Shown here: positions 56,416 through 64,000 of the stretch, one piece after another
How the letters are laid out: each line of letters begins with the position of its first letter
Position numbering within the stretch: position 1 is the first letter of the stretch
Source of the DNA: Trichosporon coremiiforme
Lineage: Eukaryota > Basidiomycota > Tremellomycetes > Trichosporonales > Trichosporonaceae
Assembly: GCA_039545355.1 (NCBI GenBank)
Contig: BCJJ01000007.1
Coordinates: forward strand, 992,001 to 1,056,000
Direction of reading: 5' to 3'
DNA: 64,000 nucleotides
Position numbers and translations under genes: made by a program
The notes under the pieces: generated by a model
The model's database searches: none
Told to the model about the DNA's origin: nothing
Seen by the model: the letters and a program-made list of their open reading frames with translations, nothing else

Positions 56416-59163
56416 ATGCAAGGCAGCTATCCATTAGACGGCCGGTACCTCGGCGGTCGCGAAGATGACGTCTCTCCAGCATCGCCCTCAGGCGGATCCA
56501 GCAAGGAGAAGCAGGAGCGGCGACCCGGCATTAATCGTACCAATCGTGAGTTGATGGGCGTCTTGCATCATAGCTGACGGACAGGGGCATGCGTGAGTGC
56601 AGCTAGAACCATTGCGATCTTGACAGCTGACATCCAGAACAACTGTCGACGGATGAAGATGCGCTGTGTCGGAGCGGATGACCCGCCATGTAAACGCTGC
56701 ATCAACAGTGGACTGGAATGCGTGCTCGAGAAGCCTGGGCGGCCAGACACGATCGGCGAAGAGTAAGCTCTCATGACAATGGGGTCGAGCTGACTATGCA
56801 GTCGCATTCGCACGTTGGAGAACCAAGTCTCGGGCATCCAGAACACTCTGACTGACCTTGTCCAGACGCTGCGACAGGGTATGCTCAGCGGCGGCTTCAA
56901 CTCTTCCGCATTGCCGTCGTCCTCCAGCGCGGCCGCGACCGAGTACGCCGGCACGCTCCCCTTCGGCCCCTCTCCAAGCGCGTCGATGGCTCCGCGCCGG
57001 GGAGCAGACGTAGGCACCTCGCCCTCGTTCAGCACACGGGGCACTGTGAACCCGTACATCGGCGGACCGCTGGACGCCGCCCAGCGCCATTCCCACGCCA
57101 CGCCTGGCCACTCGTGGGTCCCCAGCCTCGCGACGACTAAGGATCGGCGGCACAAAGGGGGGACGGACTCGTTGCCACCTTCCCGTTCGGGGTCAGAAGC
57201 ACCTGACGACATCCTTGGGACAGAGGAGATCATCAACCCTCTTGGGTCGATGTCGAAGTTGGCGGAGGCGGCGGTGGAGAGAGCGCGCGAGGAGGAGACA
57301 CGCTCAGAAGACGATCTGGGAGTTACACCACTCAAGAGGACGCACAGTCGAGATCGCCTCGGGACGAAGAAAGCCCGACATGGGGCCCAGCGCACGATAG
57401 TCGAGGCGCAAGGTCTGCCGCAGAGCGTGACAGATGTGCCGAAGTCCAAGTCCAAGAAAGCTCACACGCACTCCCTCATGGATGTTGTGGACGAAGGCAT
57501 CGTGTCGGAGGAAGAAGCGCGCGAGCTGATGGCGATCTACTACCAGGGCTCCAGCCACTTCATCCCCTGCTACGACCAGCAGTACGACACCTGGGACTCG
57601 TGAGTTATGCCGCTTCGCATCACCAACTAACCCCAGGCTCAAGAAGCGCTCCCCATTCTCGATAACGACCATCGTCATGGTGGGCGCCCGCGTACGCGAC
57701 GGCGGCAACCCGCCGAGCACGGTGCAGAAGCTGGCACGTCTGCAGGCGCAAAAGTTCGCCACGGACACAATGTTCAACCCCGTCGCGCGCGTTGAGGCAG
57801 TGCAGGCGATGGCGATCCTGAGTGCGTTCAGCGACAACGGCTGGCTGCCTGGCGGACACGCGGTGCGCATGGCGCTCGACATGGGCATCAACCGGTCGTT
57901 CATCAAGCTCCTGCGCGGGGGGATGGGGAAGGGCAAGTCGCCCGAGGAACTAGAGGAGGAGCGCCCGCTCGTCGTGCAGTCGCGCGTTTGGTTTTGCGTG
58001 AGTTGCTAATGCGGGCTGGAACTGACATGCAGCTGTACCTCATGGAACACCAGATGGCGTATGGAATGGGCCGGCCTGCGATTCTGCGCGAGGACGAGAC
58101 GATCGCGAACTGCCGGAGGCTGCTCGAGCATCCGCTCAGCATCACGTCCGACGCTCGTCTGATATCGACAGTGGAGCTGACAGCTCTCCGGGCGCCGCTT
58201 CACATCGAGCTAACGGCCGCGCCAGACGTGCCTATCGACCACTCAACACTGCACCGGCTGAAACAGGCGAACGCCGAGTTCGATTCCTGGGAACGATACT
58301 GGGACCACGTCTTAGCGGAGCGATTCGGCAAGGGCAAGGCCGACTTTTACCGCGAGTCTCTGGTGGTGCAGAGACAGTACGCCGAGCTGTTCGTGAACAG
58401 CCAGCTGCTGCGCGGCATCGTGAATCCCGCCGACGTCGCGAACATGCCCGAGGAGAAGCGCGTGCTCGCCCTGAGAGCGATGCGGAACGCCCAGGCCTGT
58501 CTCGAGATCTGCCTCCACGGCGAGAACTACAGGAACGGCCTCCGCTACGCCGTGCACTACACGCATGTGTGTGCCGCGTTCGCTGCCACATTCCTCATCC
58601 GCATTGCGCGTCTCTTTCCCGCCGAGCTCGACCTGCGCAAGACTGCCCGCGATGTTGAGGATCTGGCAAGGACGTTGTCCGAGATCCCGGCGGGTCGATA
58701 CGCGCGTAGTCTGCGGCTTATCCTCCGCCGCGCTAGGAAGCAGAAGGTCATACCGGCCAAAAGTGCGAGGGGGAGTCCGAAGGCAAGCACTGCCCCTCTT
58801 CCCGAAGCACGCGATCCGCACGGGGAAGCAGCCCCCAGCGCAGCCAGCGTGGGCAGCGACACGCCCTTCGTGCCCAACCTGCTCATGGGCGCGAGTCAGA
58901 TTCTCGACGAGTCCCCCTCCGGGTCCGAGAACAGGGAGATTTCCGAGTTTGACATGCTCTTCGCGCAGGAGAATTTGCAGCGTTCTGGTCTGAGTTTGAG
59001 CGAGGGCGAGAGCCTGCCGCTATTCCTGGACGGACACTCGCTCGGTGGCACATTTGACGAGGGCGACCTTGCGCCGTTCGTGGGACTCGAGCAGTTCTTC
59101 CTCCCTGTTGACATTGATAGCCGGCTCACGGACGCGGCGGGGCAGAATGTGCTCTGGCAGTGA
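56416..59163 (+). CDS. Zn(II)2Cys6 fungal transcription factor with 8-nt microexon (850 aa)
   Basis: Six exons join in phase: 56416-56545, 56585-56592, 56638-56762, 56802-57599, 57637-57997 and 58033-59163. The zinc cluster is R-AC-NNCRRMKMRCVGADDPPC then KRCINSGLECV. Its first Cys is encoded by the 8-nt exon (GGGCATGC), and without it the cluster lacks one ligand. A coiled coil follows (IRTLENQVSGIQNTLTDLVQ). The middle domain contains GIVSEEEARELMAIYYQGSS and HFIPCYDQQYDTW, then LARLQAQKFATDTMFNPVAR and GGHAVRMALDMGINRSF, typical of the fungal-specific regulator fold. The tail is acidic and hydrophobic (EFDMLFAQENLQ, GDLAPFVGLEQFF), as in activation domains. Ends 92 bp from the stop of the convergent nitrilase gene. 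Confidence 0.9.
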
Positions 59164-59255
59164 GAGGGGATAGTCATGCATCACTCTTGTTGTTGTCCAC
59201 ACCATATGGCACACGGACTTCTATCGACACTTCTTACAATCGCTAACATAATTGC

Positions 59256-60542
59256 CTAGACACGCGGCATATCGCCCAGCAGGCCCATGAGCAGGCTCTC
59301 CCTGCTGTAGTGACCTACAGGATCGAAGTCGAGCTTGACGCCGTCGATGACGCCAAGATCGAGCTATTGTCAGCGCACGCTTACGGATTCACTCACATCA
59401 GCATAGATGATGCCCTCCTTGTCCCACAGCGGACCCGCCAGAACGTCTCCCAGTGGCCCGACAATAGCGCTTCCACCACGACTCCACACCTCGGGCGCGT
59501 TGACTTCCTTACTCTTCTCCTTCTCATCGACGGCCATAGCGGACCCCGATCCGCCCTGTCCACTCGCCGCATTGTGCGCCGAGGTCGAGTACGTCGCCAG
59601 ATTGGGCGGGTATTCGGCCGGGAAGTCTGCCTGGCTCTGATACTGGTTCGCGGTAATGACATAGCACCTTCCCTCCATTGCAATGTGCTGCATGGAGGGC
59701 AGCCACGTCTGCCGCCCATCCGCCGTCGGGGCGAGGTACACCTCCACGCCCTTCTTGTACATGACGTACCGCGCGAGGGGCATGTAGTTCTCCCAACAGA
59801 TGAGCGCGCCAATGCGTCCCACCGGCGTCTGGACGACTGGGAGGTTGTCGTCCCCTTCCTCGATACGCGCGCTTGCGGACTTAACGTTTCCCTCCGCGTC
59901 GCGCTTCTCGGAGCGCGAGGAGCGGGGTGCAGAAGAGGGGTTCACGGCCTCGCCCTGTGACCACACGATACGCTCGGCTCCGGTCGGCTGCAGCTTGCGG
60001 TGCTTCGAGAGCAGCATGCCGGAGGGGCCGAAGAGGAGGTTGGTGCACCACAACGTGGAGCCGATGTTCGAGCACTCGATCACGCCGACGGAGAGGTAGA
60101 GGGCGTACTTGCGCGCAATCTGGGCCAGCTCCTTGAACGCCCAGAAGGGGTCCGAGGGGGACTGGGCTGGTGCGGTGGAGAGCCAGTCGTGGCCGACGGC
60201 GTCGGAAGGGACGTGAACGGCAGACTGCGAACGTTAGCGAGCGAACTGCTTATCTCGCTAACTCCATCGCCATCGCCGCCCGGAACTCATCAGTGTCGGA
60301 GCTCGACTCACCTTCACATACCGCCCGTACCAGTCACGATCGGCCTGGCTCCTACTCCCAATCCTGAAGTCGAGGTGCCGGGGATAAGCACTGAGGAACG
60401 CCTCGGGAAAGACAACGATCTCGGCCCCATTATCCTTCGCAGTGAAGACAAGCGAGCGCAGCTTGTGCATGCTCTTGTGCAGGTCGTAGGCGACCGAGGC
60501 GGCTTGTACGGCCGCGACGCGGACGGTGCGGGGGTGCTCCAT
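59256..60542 (-). CDS. Nitrilase (carbon-nitrogen hydrolase family, 388 aa)
   Basis: Predicted to hydrolyse a nitrile or cyanide-type substrate to an acid or amide. Three exons: 60542-60312, 60224-59397 and 59363-59256; the second intron is only 33 nt. The catalytic triad is visible: Glu in IVVFPEAFLSAYPR, Lys in LSKHRKLQPTGAERIVW and Cys in IGALICWENYMPLARY. The motif CWENYMPLAR is the nitrilase-branch signature rather than the amidase or Nit1 branch. A low-complexity insertion of about 40 residues (SSRSEKRDAEGNVKSASARI) lies between Lys and Cys, and another Ser/Gly/Ala-rich one after TANQYQSQADFP. Convergent with the upstream-placed regulator gene; functional link unproven. Confidence 0.92.
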
Positions 60543-61735
60543 GCTTGGCTAGGTTTCGGTGGCGAAGGAGAGTGACAGAAAGGGCCGACGGTTGTTCGGT
60601 AAGAAATGAGGAGATGAAGTGCTGATAAGGAGGTTGAGGAGGCAGCTGACAAGTGGGCGGCTGAGATGCTATCTTGGTCAGCAGTCAGATGATGCCGCAA
60701 GTGGGCAAACGTACGACTATCGGAGAACGCCTTGCTGCGGTGATTTCGTCAGCTGAGTCGTAGCTAGTTGTCAGTCGTCAGTGGCGACAAGTGCAACGAT
60801 GAGGAGGACATTGCTTCAGACGACGAGCGAGCGCCCTTTGTATCTACTCCGCAGGCCGGTAGTCAAGTGTGCTTCCCACTCCAAGAAGTGGACCGGGTCG
60901 ACCGGCCGATCCCATCTGGACATGACGAGTGGAGGTTGCTCGGGGAACACGCCGCATTCCGATGTCCTACCCCGCTCTCAGATCTGGCCAGATCGGGCGA
61001 CAGCGGGGAACGACGGAGTATGACGGAAGCAAAACGCGTCGGTGGAGGTGGGGCCAAACACTCCTCGCTCCCTGATGGCCCGTGCTCGCCATCATGGTCT
61101 TGTGCAGATATCCTCCTAACGCCGGGCCTGGGTCTTCAAGCTCCCAAGTTTCATAAACCACTGCATAAACCGCTGTTGGGCGGGAGTACTAAACGAATGA
61201 TAATTATCGTGCACTAGAACTAAAAGAAACTTGCTACGTCTTTACTTCACTCAACATCAAACTTCATTTTGTTACGAAACGAAAACTAAACTTATTGCTT
61301 TTCCAAACCAGTTTCTCGCCAACTAACCTAACTACTTCGTCGTCGCACCCCCGTGTTTTACAACACTTACTCCTCCCCAGAGAACAGCAGAGGTATTATA
61401 AAACCCAATGATCTGTTGAGAGAAAGAGTCGAAAGTCCGAATGAAAGAAAAAGACCGGGTGATCCCTCAGGTGTCCATTGAGCGAAAAGCGAAATGAAAC
61501 CACAGAGTCAATACCAAAACGAGTTACAAGTTCAAGAACAAGAGACGAAAAGGCGGAAAGCGTTGATGAAAACCGAATGATTCCCAGAGGGCGAAAGGTA
61601 GAAATGATAGAAGAAAGATAAAAGTGTCACGGAGGGCACAAAGGAAGAACGCCAGATAGGTTTGCGTCCAGAAATGTGTGGGAATGGGGGATGTGGGTGT
61701 GAGGTGTGTGAGAGGGATCATGGGAAGTTCAGCTT
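60543..61735. other. Nitrilase promoter and AT-rich 3' flank of the HMG gene
   Basis: Left part is upstream of the nitrilase gene. The right part (about 61190-61700) is markedly richer in A and T than the rest of the window and follows the HMG gene, so it is probably its long 3' untranslated region. No gene recognised. Confidence 0.5.
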
Positions 61736-63089
61736 TCAGTGAGCTTTGCCGGGGATACCCTTGCTCTTGTCGTCGTCTCCACCAACGTAGGCGAGGTCGT
61801 CCCACTGGCCCTCGTTGGGCGCTCCGTGGCCAGTCATTCCCTCGATACCGGTCAGGTCCATGTCGTCAAAGCCATGAAAGTCTTCGATCTCGAGGGGGGC
61901 GTCAAAGCCAGGAGCCGAGGGCTCGGGGTCGGGAGTACCCGCGTGAGCCACCGTGAAGGTGGTGTTCGCGGGGTTGATGGTACCGACTGCGGCTGCAGGG
62001 TCCGCAGCGGACGGCGCCGCATTACGACCGTCCGCCTTGTCACCTTTTGGGCCATCCGACTTCTTAGAGGGGGCATCAAGGAGGGACTTGGGGGGTTCGA
62101 CTATAGCCGATTGTATTTCTGCAAATTGGGGCCGATCGCTCGGCGCTTCGCCTTTGGCGCGAAGAGCAGCGTCCTCCTCGTAGATCTTGCGGAGGTGCTC
62201 GTACTCCTGCTTGTCCTTCTCGGCTTGCTGGAGGTAAGGGCGCTTCTCGTCGTCCGAAAGGCCGCGCCATCGCTCGGCAGCGAGAACGCTCTGGCGAGTG
62301 GTCTCGCTCTCTGCACCCCAGACCTGCCTCTTCAGGTCATCGTTCTCACGAATGCCCTTGAGGAAGAGGAAGTAGGCAGAAAGAGGCTTCTTAGGGGCGT
62401 TCGGGTCCTTGATGTTACCCTTGCGAGACTTGCCTTCCTTACGCTGCTGCGTACGGAAAGCGTTCTCCGTCTTGATGTCCTCGGGAGTGAGGGTGGACTG
62501 CCAGGCGGCAAGGTCCTTTTTGTACTGCTCCTTGCCCTCGGCGACCTTGCCGGCGTAATACCGTCTTCGCTCGTCGGTGAGGTTGGCGTAGGCGATACCG
62601 GCGTCCTTGGCGATCTGGGCGACGTTGAGCTTGGGGTGGATCGGGGTGCCACCGGGGGTGGTGCCAGCCTCGGCAGCAGCGGCAGCCTTGGCCTTGTTGA
62701 GCTCGTCGGTGAAGAAGAGCTGCCAAGCAGAGGGAGCCTGACGAGGAGGGCGAAGGTGGGACTTGGTAGGGGCCTTGGGGGCGGGCTTCTCCTCCTCCTT
62801 CTTGCTCTTCTTCGACGGCTTGGACTTGGACTCCGTCTTGCCTTCGCCCTCATCCGCAGACGACTCGGATGGCCGCTTGCCCAGGACTTGCTCCGAAGGC
62901 TCGGCGGTAGCAGGAGGAGCGGCGGCAGCGGCAGCGGCGGCGGCAGCATCCTTCTTCTTAGACTTCTTGGCGGGGGCAGCCGGGGCCGGGGCGGCAGCCG
63001 CGGCAGGTGCAGCCGCAGACGCAGCGGGGGCGGCGTTGGCATTAGCCTGGGTGGTGGCAGGCACCTGTTGCTGCTGCTGCTGAGCGGGC

Positions 63090-63127
<38 letters not shown>

Positions 63128-63969
63128 CTGCTGGCCCTGGTGAGGACCAGGAGGGTAGTAGCCGGGGGCGCCGTTCCACTGGTTCCAAGCGCCGTACTGG
63201 CCGGGAGGGAGCTGGCCACCCATCTGGGGGACGGGCTGCGGCGGAGGAGGGAAGGGGTGGTGGTTACCGTAACCTTGCCACGGGCTCACGACAGACTGCT
63301 GCTGGTTGGAGCTGTTGCTGCCCTGGGTGCGGGCAGACTGGCCGGCGCCAGAACCGCTGCCACTCGTCTGCTGAGACGGCTGCTGTTGCTGCCACTGGTT
63401 CGAGCCCTGGCGCGACTGGTCCCAGTTGGGGTAGCCCTGCTGGCCGGCAGCAGAGCTGTAGTCGAAAGCAGAGCCAGCGCCAGTTCGCGAAGACTGCTGA
63501 GACTGGTCGTTGTTGCCACCAGATCCGCTCGCAGCGGCAGCGCCAGCGGTCATCGAGCCAGACGAGCTCTGGCGACCCTGGACGGGAGCCTGAGTGAAGC
63601 CGCTGGATGGCTGGCTGTAGTGCTGCTGCCACTGGCTGTTGGCGCTACCCTGGTGGTGGCCACTGTGCTGCTGGTCGTAGTACGAGCCATAGTAACCACC
63701 GCTACCGTACTGCTGGCTCTGGCCAGAGCCGACGCCCTGGCTGGAGTGACCACCGCTCAGCACACTGGATGTTTGCTGGTAGGGCGACTGACGCGTCAGT
63801 AAAAGTCCTGACCTCACTGGTGGAGGAAGGCAGGTCCGACGCGTTGTTGTACGTAACGAGACCAAACAACCGGAGACGCGTAAACAACGCGTCAGAGCAG
63901 GCTGCATCCTTCCTCGCAACCGCATCCACTCACCTTGGGGTTGGATGTCCGTCGGGAGCCTGATGGCAT
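61736..63969 (-). CDS. Two-HMG-box chromatin protein with glutamine-rich N-terminal half (695 aa)
   Basis: A 36-nt first exon (63969-63934, MPSGSRRTSNPK) joins in phase to exon 2 (63787-61736), so the gene is complete in the window. Residues 13-250 are Gln/Ser/Gly/Tyr-rich with a polyglutamine run (about 63068-63138 on the plus strand) and an Ala/Pro stretch. A Lys-rich nuclear signal (KKSKKKD, KPSKKSKKEEEK) follows. The first HMG-like box (APSAWQLFFTDELNKAKAAA ... YYAGKVAEGKEQYKKDLAAW) is divergent and has a Gly/Thr insertion. The second (KDPNAPKKPLSAYFLFLKGI ... KRPYLQQAEKDKQEYEHL) is canonical. The tail is acidic. Likely binds or bends DNA in the nucleus; the low-complexity half is prion-like in composition. 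Confidence 0.92.
63068..63138. repeat. CAG/CTG-rich microsatellite encoding polyglutamine
   Basis: CTG and TTG triplets on the plus strand read CAG/CAA on the minus strand and give about 15 Gln, then Pro-Ala, then 6 more Gln. Mixed CAG and CAA codons usually make such tracts more stable than pure CAG. Confidence 0.85.
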
Positions 63970-64000
63970 TGACGGGGAAGTCGTGTTGTAGAGGTTACTG

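Noticed and set aside
61739..63802. Plus-strand open frame of 687 aa opposite the HMG gene
   Set aside because: Leu/Arg/Gly-rich shadow of the glutamine- and alanine-rich HMG gene, which has two clear HMG boxes and a proper start exon.

Overview
The window is nuclear DNA of a GC-rich, intron-dense fungus. I infer a basidiomycete yeast, possibly a tremellomycete, from many introns of only 33-60 nt with GTGAGT-type donors, a CTGAC/CTAAC branch motif just before the acceptor, CT-rich leaders and two Zn(II)2Cys6 regulators; the exact lineage is not proven. There is no operon structure. Genes lie on both strands and most models below were rebuilt by hand from splice signals and reading phase.

Layout. 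0-2.6 kb: SDH1 (succinate dehydrogenase flavoprotein). 3.1-7.2 kb: a broken-looking, SAP-motif-like coding region. 7.2-10.7 kb: no gene seen, with a 38-G homopolymer. 10.8 kb: a small tail-anchored protein built of 11-residue repeats. 12.2-14.2 kb: FAD-dependent aromatic monooxygenase (-). 16.4-17.4 kb: secreted acidic-tailed helical protein (-). 17.7-18.9 kb: ubiquitin C-terminal hydrolase (-). 20.1-23.6 kb: a 975-aa fusion of a PTH11/rhodopsin-like 7-TM domain with an FucP-like MFS transporter. 24.1-24.6 kb: two tRNA-Phe genes (-). 24.6-28.8 kb: no gene recognised. 28.9-37.2 kb: two neighbouring genes, an unknown one and a GH36 alpha-galactosidase, each cut inside an exon by a virtually identical 1,757-bp Tc1/mariner element. 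37.4-40.1 kb: Zn2Cys6 regulator (-). 41.1-43.0 kb: DEAD-box RNA helicase (-). 43.4-44.4 kb: SIMPL-domain membrane protein (+). 44.6-45.3 kb: three more tRNA-Phe genes (+). 45.5-47.3 kb: vacuolar-type amino-acid transporter (-). 48.2-50.7 kb: hexokinase (-). 51.7-55.9 kb: SMC1 cohesin subunit (-). 56.4-59.2 kb: second Zn2Cys6 regulator (+), with an 8-nt microexon. 59.3-60.5 kb: nitrilase (-). 61.7-64.0 kb: two-HMG-box protein with a glutamine-rich amino-terminal half (-).

Most conserved genes are core functions: respiration, glycolysis entry, cohesin, RNA helicase, deubiquitination. Accessory metabolism is represented by the alpha-galactosidase next to a Zn2Cys6 regulator, the monooxygenase, the nitrilase next to a second regulator, and transporters; any regulatory link between neighbours is inference. 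The strongest candidates for something undescribed are the 7-TM/MFS fusion (a possible transceptor), the 11-mer repeat tail-anchored protein, the pair of very young transposon copies, and the tRNA-Phe set with intron lengths of 7, 8 and 13 nt. Ambiguous bases at wobble positions in SDH1 and at matching sites in both transposon copies hint at collapsed alleles or repeats.
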